A stretch of DNA of 64,000 nucleotides from Bacteroidota bacterium (GCA_016718035.1 JADKEK010000005.1:186001-250000), one strand, 5' to 3'; positions 1 through 8,491 are shown, numbered from the stretch's first letter. The notes: generated by a model not told the origin, from the sequence alone. Numbers and translations are program-made.

Positions 1-1
1 A

Positions 2-103
2 TTAAATTTCGAGGACATTAAAATGTATTATTCGCAATTACAATTTTGTACTGCTATTGTTGACGAATTAAATTTAAATACACGGATTTGGTCCAAACAA
101 TAA
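2..103 (+). CDS. C-terminal end of an unidentified protein (cut by window edge)
   Basis: The reading frame is open from the first bases of the window and closes with TAA at 101-103. The last residues read DELNLNTRIWSKQ, which has ordinary codon use for this genome. It converges on the MORN-repeat gene, with 26 bp between the two stops. The fragment of about 33 residues is too short for me to assign a family. A short internal ATG at 23 could also make a chance 26-residue ORF, so the call rests mainly on the open frame reaching the edge. Confidence 0.45.
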   Translation, partial: LNFEDIKMYYSQLQFCTAIVDELNLNTRIWSKQ

Positions 104-129
104 TTTAATTCCGTTAATATTTTTCTTCC

Positions 130-1041
130 TTATTCGTTTTGCATTTCACTTAAGTGGTAAATTTTATAAGTAATTTGCCAACCGTTTGCTCCAAGCATGG
201 TATTGAGTGATAATTCCATAACCATATCGCTATACACCGATTCTTCAAATCCACCATTTACCGACAGGGTTAACCAACTCGTTGTTTTACTGCTATAATT
301 TGGCCCGGAAAAATCGTAAGTATCGGCAATAAGCGAACAACATGGAATGGTTAATCCCTTTACAACTGCAATGTAATTATTGTATTTTTTTATTGCGGCT
401 AATGAATCGGTTCCGGTATACAAAATGTTATAATACAATGCTTTACGGCTCACAGAGGCAGCTCCTACTCCGGCTTCTACCGATTCTTTTGTAACTAAAT
501 TGCTGTACCAACCTGTTTCTCTAGCCAAAATTTTTGGTCTGGGAACAGTTTTTATATTCGCAAAATCAGTAGGAAATTCGCTGATGGCCCTTAATACCAT
601 AGCTCCAAACTCAACGGGTTTTGTCCCCTTGGCAGCCGCAGACTTTGCTGTCAGGTCGGCCTTTATCCATTCATCCCAAATTAAAACGTCCGGTGCCGCA
701 ATTGGCGTAGGTAATACCACAGTGGTATCTGCTCCTTGAAATACATTATCTTCAAACACACCCGAGGCAATAGCACCATCAGGCGTATAATAAGTGCCCA
801 GGCCATGAAAGCCGTTGTATTTAAAGTCGCCGACATAAAAAGCACCATTGGCCCAGTCGTACCTGCCATAACCTTCACGGGTTCCGTTTACCCACTGGCC
901 GGTATACATATCACCATTTTCAAGTTTAAAAACACTGTAACCGTTTTCACAATTGCCAATGATACATTGTGCTTGCACTTGCAAACTAAATGCAGCAATG
1001 GCTAATACAAACACAATTCTTTTACCTGATGTCCATTTCAT
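130..1041 (-). CDS. Secreted MORN-repeat protein
   Basis: A 303-residue protein with an N-terminal signal peptide (hydrophobic residues about 9-20, cleavage likely near AQA/Q at 23-25). Residues about 34-105 hold three to four MORN repeats of the pattern NGDMYTGQW, GYGRYDWANGAFYVGDF and GLGTYYTPDG. The remaining 200 residues carry no motif I recognise. MORN repeats are short beta-hairpin units that often mediate protein or lipid contacts, so the likely role is a periplasmic or surface binding protein; the specific partner is unknown. It is followed on the same strand, 20 bp upstream, by the DUF421 gene and may be cotranscribed with it. Confidence 0.8.
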   Translation of the reverse strand: MKWTSGKRIVFVLAIAAFSLQVQAQCIIGNCENGYSVFKLENGDMYTGQWVNGTREGYGRYDWANGAFYVGDFKYNGFHGLGTYYTPDGAIASGVFEDNVFQGADTTVVLPTPIAAPDVLIWDEWIKADLTAKSAAAKGTKPVEFGAMVLRAISEFPTDFANIKTVPRPKILARETGWYSNLVTKESVEAGVGAASVSRKALYYNILYTGTDSLAAIKKYNNYIAVVKGLTIPCCSLIADTYDFSGPNYSSKTTSWLTLSVNGGFEESVYSDMVMELSLNTMLGANGWQITYKIYHLSEMQNE

Positions 1042-1061
1042 ATATTAATAACCCGTTATGG

Positions 1062-1562
1062 TTAATCTTGTTTTATCTGTTTTGTTTCAGTTTTGATGGT
1101 ATAATTGTTTGAAAGAATACTGATGTTACCATTTACTTCCAGCATTCCGAGGTTTACCTCTTCAATATGTTTCACACCATGCGCTCTGAGCGCCGCCTCA
1201 AGTTCCGCCATCGAAATTCCCGATTTTTTCAAATTTGAGGCATTCACTTTGCCCTCATAAATGAGTAAAACGGGGTTTCCTTCCAATAATTTCCTGAACG
1301 GACCATAATTTTCGACCTGTTTCAGCACAAAATTGATAACAAACAAGGTGATAGCAGCAACAATTCCGCCAAAAAGTGTTGTGTCGCTTCCAAGCATCGC
1401 ATTTTGCACGGCATTGCTGATTAAAAGCACCAAAACAAAGTCTATTACACTGAGTTGAGCAATCTCTCTTTTACCCATAACTCTCAATCCGGCAAGCACT
1501 ATTACGTAGATAACGGCAACCCGAAGGCATATTTGGAGTATTTCATTTTGGTCGATTACCAT
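1062..1562 (-). CDS. DUF421 / YetF-family membrane protein
   Basis: A 166-residue protein with three N-terminal membrane segments (about residues 10-28, 37-55 and 62-82), followed by a soluble domain of about 80 residues. The stretch VLAGLRVMGKREIAQLSVID and the later RKLLEGNPVLLIYEGKVN are hallmarks of the YetF/DUF421 family. In Bacillus these proteins are linked to spore and envelope physiology, but the biochemical function is unknown. The start ATG at 1560-1562 gives a normal family N-terminus. It lies just upstream of the MORN gene on the same strand and is divergent from the TraB-like gene. Confidence 0.85.
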   Translation of the reverse strand: MVIDQNEILQICLRVAVIYVIVLAGLRVMGKREIAQLSVIDFVLVLLISNAVQNAMLGSDTTLFGGIVAAITLFVINFVLKQVENYGPFRKLLEGNPVLLIYEGKVNASNLKKSGISMAELEAALRAHGVKHIEEVNLGMLEVNGNISILSNNYTIKTETKQIKQD

Positions 1563-1656
1563 GTCACATCAATTTTGTGACTGAAAGGTAGAAATAAAAA
1601 ACTGTTGTTAAAACCCATAACTTTACCTTAAATTTACCCATTCAACAGACAAATAT

Positions 1657-2466
1657 ATGATGCTGAGGAACATCGTTTTATACATTTTTACGGGCTTATT
1701 GATACAAGCTGCACAGGCACAGGAATCTTTGCTTTGGAAAGTTACCAGTCCGGATGGCAAATACAATTCATACGTTTTGGCTTCTACCACCTTACCGGGC
1801 GTAGAAAATTATGATATTGCTACCGGAACAGCATTAGTTATGGATAAAGTAAATACGGTCGCATTTTTTAATGTACCTGATCAGTCTGAAATCCAGAATA
1901 TTCCCGTTTTTATGAAATCTTCAGGTGATAATACTTTGAAAGGTTATTATAAACGCGAAGACAGAATTCGTTTTGAATTAATGGTAAACGATAAGTTGAA
2001 ATCCAGTCCCGAAAATTATTATGGATTCAAACCACTTTACGTTTTACAATTATTAAAAGAAAAAGATCATGCAGCCGGAGCCGATTTTCAGCAAACAATT
2101 TTAATGGATATTGCGCTGCAACAATCAAAACCAACATTGAGTTTAATTACCATCAGACAAATTGCCGGTATTATGGACCAAATGGATTTTAGTACCCAGG
2201 CATTGGTATTGAGCAGTTATGTGAATAATGTACAAACTTATCTTGATGCAGATGCTGAAAAATTTAATGCTTATGTGCAACAATCATTAACCGATTATAT
2301 CAAAGTTGTTAATTCAGCCGAGCAGTCCGCTTATATTAATGTAATGTTGAATAACATGAATGATTTTTTACTTAAAAAAATTGAACCACTTAGTTCACAG
2401 CAATCTGTATTATATGTTTTAGATGCCGATTTAGTTGCAGGAGAATCGGGGATATTAAAAAATTAA
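1657..2466 (+). CDS. TraB/GumN-like secreted protein, N-terminal part (frameshifted)
   Basis: The 269-residue ORF starts with a signal peptide (MMLRNIVLYIFTGLLIQAAQAQ) and then a divergent TraB/GumN-type domain: SLLWKVTSPDGKYNSYVLAS near residue 25, and helices around NDKLKSSPENYYGFKPLYVL. It stops at TAA 2464-2466, just after VAGESGILKN. A 1-base shift in the A6 run at 2457-2462 would continue the protein as KLKSKGFIVTAEPLS, which is how GumN domains end, and would fuse it to the next ORF. I therefore read 1657-3686 as one gene of about 676 residues broken by an indel. TraB/GumN proteins are suspected metal-dependent peptidases, but the active-site histidines are not evident here. Confidence 0.7.
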   Translation: MMLRNIVLYIFTGLLIQAAQAQESLLWKVTSPDGKYNSYVLASTTLPGVENYDIATGTALVMDKVNTVAFFNVPDQSEIQNIPVFMKSSGDNTLKGYYKREDRIRFELMVNDKLKSSPENYYGFKPLYVLQLLKEKDHAAGADFQQTILMDIALQQSKPTLSLITIRQIAGIMDQMDFSTQALVLSSYVNNVQTYLDADAEKFNAYVQQSLTDYIKVVNSAEQSAYINVMLNNMNDFLLKKIEPLSSQQSVLYVLDADLVAGESGILKN

Positions 2467-2498
2467 AAAGCAAAGGATTTATTGTTACTGCTGAGCCT

Positions 2499-3686
2499 TT
2501 GAGCATAAAGTTATATGCAGGAAATGCACCACAGTTGGGTGATAAAAATAATAATGCCACAGCTTCAGTAACTTCCAATATTCCTGATGACTTTCCTGAA
2601 ATGACATTAACACCGGCTATTAATGGATATATAGATCCGGAATCAATTAAGGTAATAAATATTAAAGAGAACAATAGTTATAACGATGGATTTTTAGCAT
2701 ATCGTGACCCATTTGGTGATTTTTTTGATATGGCAGCTGCTGATACTTTATTTATGGAAAGTTGGTATGAATTAAAAGGAACAGATGCTAACTTTAAAGT
2801 TAAAGTTCCTGTAAAAGCAGAGTGGGAAAAATCTGAAACTCCTTGGAGTAATGGCGGAACTATTAAGAAATTTATTTATTCAAACAACCACGCGAAATCC
2901 GATTTATTTTATTCAGTAGGTTATACCGTTTACCCACCTAATTTTGTTCAGAATAATAAAAATAATTTTTTCGAACAATTTATAAAAAGCACACAAGATC
3001 AAATTAGTGGAAGAATAATTGACCAACGAATTGTTTCTAATCCGAACTTTACCGGAAGAGAATTTACTGCGGTTGTAGGTGATTCGTTTTTTGTTCGTTC
3101 ACAATTTTTGTTACAAGACAATGTGTTGTATCAATTATTAGTAGGTGGCCCGGGAGATAACCCTTTTAGCGTATATGCCGAGTCGTTTTTGAACTCTTTT
3201 CAAACAGCAACCAATGTTTTGGTTAACTGGCACTTTTTCGAACAGCCGTCATTTAACTGTTATTTGCCAACTCCACCATCAAAACAAACAAAAACATATC
3301 CATTAGCTGCCGGACCTTTAAATGTAATTACTTATTCATCTACCGATTACAAGGAATTGGTAGAATATACAGTAACGGCAAGCACCTATCCTCCAGGTCA
3401 CAAATTCGGGAATAAAAATGCATTTTTTGAGGATTTAGTTGCTACAGCTGAAAAGTCATATATCGGAAAAGCCTATAAAACTGAAAAAGTAGAAAATAAC
3501 GGTGTTGAAGGTCGTTATATTGAAATGCAATTGATGAATAGCAAAATTTATCGCATCTACTTTTATTTCGATGGGAATACTGTTTACCAGTTTGCAGCCG
3601 GTGGCGATAGCCAAATTTTGGTATCAAACAACGCTACAAGATTTATTCAGTCTATCCACTTTTTAAGTGCGGATGACGAAAAGTAA
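2499..3686 (+). CDS. C-terminal part of the TraB/GumN-like protein
   Basis: This ORF has only a TTG (2499) or a late ATG (2601) as start and no signal peptide, and its frame is open back to the A6 run at 2457-2462 where the preceding ORF ends. It encodes an end-of-GumN segment followed by two repeats of a region of about 170 residues (WYELKGTDANFKVKVPVKAEW and WHFFEQPSFNCYLPTPPSKQ begin the two copies; each ends near SFLNSFQ / RFIQSIHF). The repeat resembles PsbP/Mog1-like folds in outline only, which is inference. It most likely belongs to the upstream signal-peptide ORF. It is followed 42 bp later by the convergent comB gene. Confidence 0.65.
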   Translation: MSIKLYAGNAPQLGDKNNNATASVTSNIPDDFPEMTLTPAINGYIDPESIKVINIKENNSYNDGFLAYRDPFGDFFDMAAADTLFMESWYELKGTDANFKVKVPVKAEWEKSETPWSNGGTIKKFIYSNNHAKSDLFYSVGYTVYPPNFVQNNKNNFFEQFIKSTQDQISGRIIDQRIVSNPNFTGREFTAVVGDSFFVRSQFLLQDNVLYQLLVGGPGDNPFSVYAESFLNSFQTATNVLVNWHFFEQPSFNCYLPTPPSKQTKTYPLAAGPLNVITYSSTDYKELVEYTVTASTYPPGHKFGNKNAFFEDLVATAEKSYIGKAYKTEKVENNGVEGRYIEMQLMNSKIYRIYFYFDGNTVYQFAAGGDSQILVSNNATRFIQSIHFLSADDEK

Positions 3687-3728
3687 AATGCGTAATTAAA
3701 AAGCGGCAGTAATTATTTAAAGGTGGGA

Positions 3729-4457
3729 TTATAATTTTACAAAACCCACACCATCAAAAATAGGCACCACATCAAACTGTGGATTGCTCATACAAAACTT
3801 GATGTCGTTTTCTATACCTAATCGTTGTAATCGTTTAAAGTGAGTAGCTTGTTTCACTGTGCGCAACATGTTTTCGCGAACGTGTTTGTATAATAATTTT
3901 GCACTTAAAGTTGAGTCGTCGATAATTCTAAAATCATCGGCCAATTCACGTACAACAGCACCTGCAAAAAGTGCGTCATCCATTACGTAATGATCTTTCC
4001 AGCCGGCGCAAAATAAAATAGTATTTCTGTTTTCTTTTTTTATCCAGTCGAAAATGGCATCCTGATTTACAAAACTACCGGCAACAATATTTCTAGCGCC
4101 TTTACTTTTGAGTACACAACGTGTGCCGTTTGTAGTGGTATGAATTATTTCTTTCCCCCTAACATCTTCTCCCATAAATTCGAAAGGAGAATTACCGAAA
4201 TGGAAATGAGGAATTTTAATTCCATCGCGTTCACCGGCAACTAAATAACCTTTTTCGAGCCAGGTATTTGCTTCTTCAACAGTTTCAACCGGGATCATTT
4301 TTTTTACACCGTGATGTAATGCAGAGGCAATAGTAGAGGTAGCACGAATAATATCAATAACTACTACGTTTTTATCCTTGGGGTCATGTTGATCCCAAAG
4401 GGCAGGTGTTAAACATACCTCTAATATTGGACGATTATCTTCTAGTGTGTTGGTCAT
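3729..4457 (-). CDS. comB: ComB-family 2-phosphosulfolactate phosphatase
   Basis: A 242-residue protein of the ComB family, which hydrolyses (2R)-phosphosulfolactate to sulfolactate, Mg-dependently, in coenzyme M biosynthesis of archaea. Family signatures are DIIRATSTIASALHHGVKKM near residue 34, VAGERDGIKIPHFHFGNSP near 72, and KEIIHTTTNGTRCVLKSKGA near 103. Its length is normal. It lies 34 bp downstream of gcvT on the same strand, probably as a transcription unit. Bacteroidota do not make coenzyme M, so the physiological substrate here is uncertain; a role around sulfonates or sulfonolipids is speculation. Confidence 0.85.
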   Translation of the reverse strand: MTNTLEDNRPILEVCLTPALWDQHDPKDKNVVVIDIIRATSTIASALHHGVKKMIPVETVEEANTWLEKGYLVAGERDGIKIPHFHFGNSPFEFMGEDVRGKEIIHTTTNGTRCVLKSKGARNIVAGSFVNQDAIFDWIKKENRNTILFCAGWKDHYVMDDALFAGAVVRELADDFRIIDDSTLSAKLLYKHVRENMLRTVKQATHFKRLQRLGIENDIKFCMSNPQFDVVPIFDGVGFVKL

Positions 4458-4491
4458 ATTGTTGAAAGCAATTGTTTTGAAAAGGCTCCAA

Positions 4492-5583
4492 TTATTTATT
4501 CCAAAATGGAATCTTTACAACTTTGGCTTTCACGGGTTTTTGGCGAATATCTATAAAAATTTCGGAATCAGCGGCAGATTTTTCGTTGTTTACATATCCA
4601 AGGCCTATTGCTTTGTTCAAACTCGGACTTTGAGTGCCTGAAGTTACTTTGCCTATTACCGCTCCGTTTTCATCTAAAATAGGGTAATCGTGGCGTGGAA
4701 TGCCTCGGTCAATCATTTCAAAACCAACCAACTTTCTGGTTAATCCGGCTTCTTTACCGGCAACAATTTTATCCTTACCTACAAACTCATTATTAGCTGC
4801 TTTGAGCTTGGTAATCCAGCCTAAACCCGCTTCCAGAGGAGATGTGGTATCATCTATATCGTTGCCATACAAACAAAAGCCCATTTCAAGACGTAAGGTA
4901 TCGCGAGCGGCAAGGCCAATTGGTTTAATGCCAAAAGCGGCGCCTGCTTCAAATATTCTGTTCCAAATGGTTAACGAATGTTCTTTTGGGAAATAAATTT
5001 CAAACCCACCTGCGCCGGTATATCCGGTTGCAGATATAATTACATTGCCTACACCGGCAAATTGATGTTTGGTAAAGGTATAATATGCAATTGCACTCAA
5101 GTCAACATCCGTAAGGCTTTGAAGCGCCTCAATGGCTTTTGGTCCCTGAATCGCCAACAAACTGGTATTATCAGAAATATTCACCATATCTACATTATCG
5201 GTATTGTATTTCATGATATGGTTCCAGTCTTTTTCAATGTTACTGGCATTTACCACCAACATATAATTGCCATCTTCGAGGTGGTAAACGAGCAAGTCGT
5301 CCACGATGCCGCCGTTTTCGTTTGGCAGGCAGCTGTATTGCGCTTTGCCCGGACTTAATGCATACACATCGTTAGAGGTCACCTTTTGGATTAACGCAGC
5401 AGCGCCATCTCCTTTCAGAATAAATTCACCCATATGGCTCACATCGAAAACCCCAACAGCATTGCGCACGGTATGGTGTTCTTCAACTTGTCCGGAATAA
5501 ACAATAGGCATTTCATAGCCCGCAAACTCAGCCATTTTGGCGCCGAGGTCTTTGTGTAATTGTGTGAGCGCAGTTTGTTTCAT
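4492..5583 (-). CDS. gcvT: Aminomethyltransferase (glycine cleavage T protein)
   Basis: A 363-residue GcvT. It transfers the methylene carbon from the aminomethyl-lipoyl H protein to tetrahydrofolate, releasing ammonia, in the cytoplasmic glycine cleavage system. Visible landmarks are the N-terminal MKQTALTQLHKDLGAKM, GVFDVSHMGEF (residues 43-53), the folate-binding region SATGYTGAGGFEIYFP (about 184-199), and the C-terminal DYPILDENGAVIGKVTSGTQ barrel. Its length matches the family. A Bacteroidota -7 box (TATCTTTG, minus strand) lies at 5630-5637, leaving a leader of about 45 nt. The other gcv genes are not in the window. Confidence 0.95.
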   Translation of the reverse strand: MKQTALTQLHKDLGAKMAEFAGYEMPIVYSGQVEEHHTVRNAVGVFDVSHMGEFILKGDGAAALIQKVTSNDVYALSPGKAQYSCLPNENGGIVDDLLVYHLEDGNYMLVVNASNIEKDWNHIMKYNTDNVDMVNISDNTSLLAIQGPKAIEALQSLTDVDLSAIAYYTFTKHQFAGVGNVIISATGYTGAGGFEIYFPKEHSLTIWNRIFEAGAAFGIKPIGLAARDTLRLEMGFCLYGNDIDDTTSPLEAGLGWITKLKAANNEFVGKDKIVAGKEAGLTRKLVGFEMIDRGIPRHDYPILDENGAVIGKVTSGTQSPSLNKAIGLGYVNNEKSAADSEIFIDIRQKPVKAKVVKIPFWNK

Positions 5584-5738
5584 ATAGTTTGAATTTTAGC
5601 CCTTACCCTCAAAAAGGCAAAGGCAGGCGCAAAGATAAGCCATTCGCGGGATAGCTTGATGAACAATTGTATACGGGATAAGGAAGTAATAGGCAGACAA
5701 ATTTTCCGGGCTTTTACACTCCGCGTATTTTTACCGAT

Positions 5739-5746
5739 TACCTTTG
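5739..5746 (+). promoter_or_regulatory. Promoter -7 box TACCTTTG of the lpxD-like gene
   Basis: TACCTTTG fits the Bacteroidota sigma-ABfr consensus TAnnTTTG. It ends 4 nt before the ATG at 5751, so transcription should begin at or within a few bases of the start codon. I see no convincing TTG at the -33 position. Confidence 0.55.
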
Positions 5747-5750
5747 CAGC

Positions 5751-6698
5751 ATGAAGTTGAAAAATCCTATTTCGTTAAAAGATTGTGCTGCATTGTTACA
5801 TGCTACATACTCAGGAAACGGCGATGCGCTTATTACGGGAATAAATGAAATTCATAAAGTAACCAGTGGTGATATCACTTTTGTTGATTTCCACAAATAC
5901 TACGATAAGGCACTTAACTCTGCAGCAACCTTTGTTATCATTAATAAAGAAGTTGCCTGCCCCGATGGGAAAGGATTAATTTTTAGCGATGACCCGTTTC
6001 GCGATTATGTAAAATTGGTAAAACATTTTGCACCATTTACACCTTCGTTAAAAAATATTGCGGATAATGCAGTTATTGGCGAAGGCACTATTGTTTTTCC
6101 CGGCGTATATATTGGCAATAATGTAATTATTGGAAAAAATTGTATCCTGCATCCTAATGTGGTAATTTATGACAATGCAATTATTGGTAATGATGTTATT
6201 GTTCATGCCAACACAGTTTTAGGTGCTGATGCATTTTATTTTAAAAGACGCGAAAAACATTTTGATAAAATGGAAAGTTGTGGTCGCGTAATTATTCACG
6301 ATGGTGTTGAAATTGGTGCTTGTTGTACAATAGATAAAGGTGTGAGTGGAGATACTATTATTGGTGAACAAACAAAACTAGATAATCATATTCATATTGG
6401 CCACGGTGTTGAAATTGGTAAAATGTGTTTATTTGCCGGACAGGTTGGTATAGGTGGTAAAACAATTATTGGTAATAATGTAATTGCGTGGGGACAGGTT
6501 GGTATTTCGAAAACACTGCATATTGGCGATAATGTTGTCATTTTAGCACAGAGTGGAGTAGGTAAAGATTTAGAAGCAGGAAAAACCTATTTTGGTTCTC
6601 CGGCAAGTGAAGCGCGTCAAAAAATGAAACAAATGGCGGCGGCAAATAATATGCTGGAAATTTGGGAAACCATGCGTAAAAAAAACGGAGACAATTAA
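5751..6698 (+). CDS. lpxD: LpxD-like UDP-3-O-acylglucosamine N-acyltransferase
   Basis: A 315-residue protein with an N-terminal LpxD-type uridine-binding domain (about 1-100) and a left-handed beta-helix of hexapeptide repeats (about 105-295; IGNNVIIGKNCILHP and similar). LpxD transfers a 3-hydroxyacyl chain from ACP to UDP-3-O-acylglucosamine in lipid A synthesis. The segment DNHIHIGHGVEIG around residue 212 aligns with the catalytic-histidine region of LpxD. It is a little shorter than E. coli LpxD (341) and may be the second, divergent LpxD paralogue that Bacteroidota often carry, so exact acyl specificity is open. It is followed after one base by ridA. Confidence 0.8.
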   Translation: MKLKNPISLKDCAALLHATYSGNGDALITGINEIHKVTSGDITFVDFHKYYDKALNSAATFVIINKEVACPDGKGLIFSDDPFRDYVKLVKHFAPFTPSLKNIADNAVIGEGTIVFPGVYIGNNVIIGKNCILHPNVVIYDNAIIGNDVIVHANTVLGADAFYFKRREKHFDKMESCGRVIIHDGVEIGACCTIDKGVSGDTIIGEQTKLDNHIHIGHGVEIGKMCLFAGQVGIGGKTIIGNNVIAWGQVGISKTLHIGDNVVILAQSGVGKDLEAGKTYFGSPASEARQKMKQMAAANNMLEIWETMRKKNGDN

Positions 6699-6699
6699 T

Positions 6700-7083
6700 A
6701 TGAGAAAAAATATTTCTTCAGGCGCAAAATGGGAGGATATTGTTGGATATTCACGCGCTGTAATTATTAATAATACAATTGAAGTTACAGGAACAGTTGC
6801 GGTTGATGCAGATAATAATTTAGTTGGTGGAGATTCTGCTTATGAACAAACTAAATTTGTGATTCAAAAAATTGAAAAGGTTTTACAACAATGTGGTGCT
6901 GAATTAAAACATGTAGTACGCACACGCATTTTTGTAACAGATATTTCACGCTGGGAAGAATACGGCAGAGCACATGGCGAGTTTTTTAAAGATATAAAAC
7001 CATGCACTACCATGGTTGAAATAAGCAAACTCATAGCTCCTGAATATTTGGTGGAGATTGAGGCCACGGTGGTAATTGATTAA
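6700..7083 (+). CDS. ridA: RidA/YjgF-family enamine/imine deaminase
   Basis: A 127-residue RidA-family protein. The motif NTIEVTGTVAVDADNNLVGG near the N-terminus and the C-terminal KDIKPCTTMVEISKLIAPEY with VEIEATVVID are typical. The arginine that binds the substrate carboxylate in RidA corresponds to R in HVVRTRIFVTDISRW. Members hydrolyse reactive enamines/imines released by PLP enzymes, though this divergent branch (RHxRTRIFVTD type) is not well characterised. It starts one base after the lpxD stop, so the two are translationally linked. It ends at a terminator hairpin shared with the convergent VOC operon. Confidence 0.85.
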   Translation: MRKNISSGAKWEDIVGYSRAVIINNTIEVTGTVAVDADNNLVGGDSAYEQTKFVIQKIEKVLQQCGAELKHVVRTRIFVTDISRWEEYGRAHGEFFKDIKPCTTMVEISKLIAPEYLVEIEATVVID

Positions 7084-7088
7084 AAAAA

Positions 7089-7116
7089 CGACTTAATATT
7101 ATAAAATATTAAGTCG
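7089..7116 (-). terminator. Rho-independent terminator of the VOC operon
   Basis: Perfect 12-bp arms CGACTTAATATT (7089-7100) and AATATTAAGTCG (7105-7116) with a 4-nt loop. On the minus strand it is followed by a T7 run at 7088-7082, so it terminates the minus-strand VOC operon. It also sits immediately after the ridA stop. Confidence 0.75.
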
Positions 7117-7203
7117 CTCAAAAAAATTCTCTTTTACATTTGATGAAAATTGCATCGCCATTTGATGCCAAATTTATCGGTTAGCTCACCATAGGTAGCA
7201 CCC

Positions 7204-7545
7204 CTAAAATTGTTTTGCCACTGCAAGTGTAATTGCACCACCGGCAGACAAAGCTTCAAATGCACGCATTAATTCATCTTCTTCTGTAAAATGAATAAAT
7301 AACGACACGGCATTTCCTGTTTGTGAGCGCTGGTCATTAATATCGGTAGCCATTATCATCATATTACCGAATTTAATTTCTCCATGCATTATTTTTTCAT
7401 GCATTTCTGAAGGTAATTGCGGCGCAGCGGGTGAATCTTTAACGGATAATAATTTTATTTCACCACCTAAACAAGATTGATAAAATGTGAGTGCCGCTTC
7501 ACAATTTCCATTAAAGTTAATGTAAGGATATAAATTTGAAATCAT
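7204..7545 (-). CDS. VOC (PhnB-like glyoxalase fold) protein, C-terminus frameshifted
   Basis: The ORF encodes 113 residues of a PhnB-type VOC protein: NLYPYINFNGNCEAALTFYQ at the start, HGEIKFGNMMIMATD in the middle and ALSAGGAITLAVAKQF at the end, then a premature TAG. Removing one base (T at 7205, plus strand) restores ...KQFWGATYGELTDKFGI and KWRCNFHQM with a stop at 7134-7136, exactly how this family ends. The intact gene would be 7134-7545, about 136 residues. The lesion is a single-base insertion between TTTT and GGGG on the coding strand. It is the last gene of a three-gene operon, starting 2 bp after the stop of the second VOC gene. Substrate unknown. Confidence 0.75.
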   Translation of the reverse strand: MISNLYPYINFNGNCEAALTFYQSCLGGEIKLLSVKDSPAAPQLPSEMHEKIMHGEIKFGNMMIMATDINDQRSQTGNAVSLFIHFTEEDELMRAFEALSAGGAITLAVAKQF

Positions 7546-7547
7546 AA

Positions 7548-7962
7548 TTAATTATTTTCTGGTTGAGGAAATGCAGTTATGTCCATATACGCTACTTCCC
7601 ATTGGTGGCCATCAATATCTTCGAAACTATGTCCGTACATCCAGCCATGATCCATTGGGTCGGCGTAAATTCTTCCGCCCGCATCAACGGCATTTTTTAC
7701 CATTGTGTCAACAGCGTCTCTGCTTTCTGCATCTAAACATATGAGTACCTCAGTACTTGTTTTGGCATCACTAACAGGTTTTTTGTAAATTCCTGAAAAC
7801 GGGATTCAATTAATAACATTACATAAATGTTTTCACTGATAATCATACAAGTTGCCGTTTCGTCGGTGAATTGCGGATTAAAATTAAATCAAGATGTGTG
7901 AAAAAACCAATTGACTTTTGCAGGTCTTTCACAGGAAGATTAATAAAAATTTGAGTTGCCAT
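7548..7962 (-). pseudogene. Second VOC-family gene, broken by two single-base deletions
   Basis: Translating in three steps recovers a complete VOC protein of about 138 residues. MATQIFINLPVKDLQKSIGF opens at ATG 7960-7962. After a 1-nt deletion near 7889-7891 the frame reads FNFNPQFTDETATCMIISEN. After a second deletion, in the T6 run at 7789-7794, it reads VSDAKTSTEVLICLDAESRD and later DPMDHGWMYGHSFEDIDGHQ, ending PQPEN N stop at 7548. This is the lactoylglutathione-lyase-like/extradiol family common in Bacteroidota. It lies 17 bp after the GyrI-like gene. The two frameshifts may be consensus errors or true decay. Confidence 0.75.
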
Positions 7963-7979
7963 TTTTTGTTTTTTTTGAA

Positions 7980-8396
7980 TTAAATTAATTTGACTAGTAG
8001 TTGAACATCAGTATCGTTTATATAAATTTCTAAACAATAACCATCCGGGTCTAAATCCGGATGATGTAATAATTGGTTAAAAATATGGCTTATTGCAGGA
8101 ATATCGCTCATAAAGTCGGTTAAAATGGTGCTATAATATTTACCTGCTTTTATTACATCCGTTTCGCAATTTAATTTTTCCGGTTCATCATAATTTAGCA
8201 TGTTAACGGCAGCTTTATATAAAATTGTTCTGTTTACATCCGGATATGAAATACCGTAGTAATTTCTACCCGGTTTTTGTGGAATTAACCGATGCAATTG
8301 CTGGTGTGCTGCCAAAACACCACCCGGAAAAGATTAGAGGATGCAGCAAACTACTATGTCGTTAGGTATTATGGTGATTTCAGTTTGATTTTCCAT
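7980..8396 (-). pseudogene. GyrI-like (effector-binding domain) gene with in-frame stop
   Basis: From ATG 8394-8396 the frame reads MENQTEITIIPNDIVVCCIL, then TAA (8334-8336), then SFPGGVLAAHQQLHRLIPQK and on to the natural stop at 7980. The part after the stop (PGRNYYGISYPD, YYSTILTDF, LLHHPDLDPDGYCLEIYIND) matches GyrI-like small-molecule-binding domains, which occur alone or fused to AraC regulators. The 138-codon gene is therefore split by one nonsense codon near residue 21. No in-frame ATG precedes residue 60 of the downstream part, which supports the upstream start. The start is also supported by a promoter box 4 nt upstream (8401-8408). First gene of the GyrI-VOC-VOC operon, divergent from the GlxA-type regulator. 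Confidence 0.7.
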
Positions 8397-8400
8397 GCCA

Positions 8401-8408
8401 CAAAACTA
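8401..8408 (-). promoter_or_regulatory. Promoter -7 box TAGTTTTG of the GyrI-VOC-VOC operon
   Basis: On the minus strand TAGTTTTG fits TAnnTTTG and ends 4 nt before the ATG at 8394-8396. It sits back to back with the plus-strand box at 8480-8487 in the 95-bp divergent intergenic region, the natural place for control by the GlxA/AraC-type regulator. Confidence 0.45.
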
Positions 8409-8459
8409 TGTCGCAAATGGCCATCCTTAAGTGGGGAACAACGACAATGTCAGGGGTTG

Positions 8460-8487
8460 TTTGCGACAAGATATTACAATACTTTTG
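8460..8487 (+). promoter_or_regulatory. Promoter of the GlxA-type regulator
   Basis: TTTG at 8460-8463 and TACTTTTG at 8480-8487, 16 nt apart, resemble the Bacteroidota -33/-7 pair, with spacing slightly short. The -7 box ends 4 nt before the proposed GTG start at 8492. Confidence 0.45.
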
Positions 8488-8491
8488 CCAT

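Noticed and set aside
2457..2470. Programmed -1 frameshift site in the TraB-like gene
   Set aside because: No clear slippery heptamer with downstream stimulatory structure, and similar indels occur in other genes of the window, so error is the simpler reading.
4978..5358. Plus-strand ORF of 126 residues inside gcvT
   Set aside because: Antisense shadow of gcvT.
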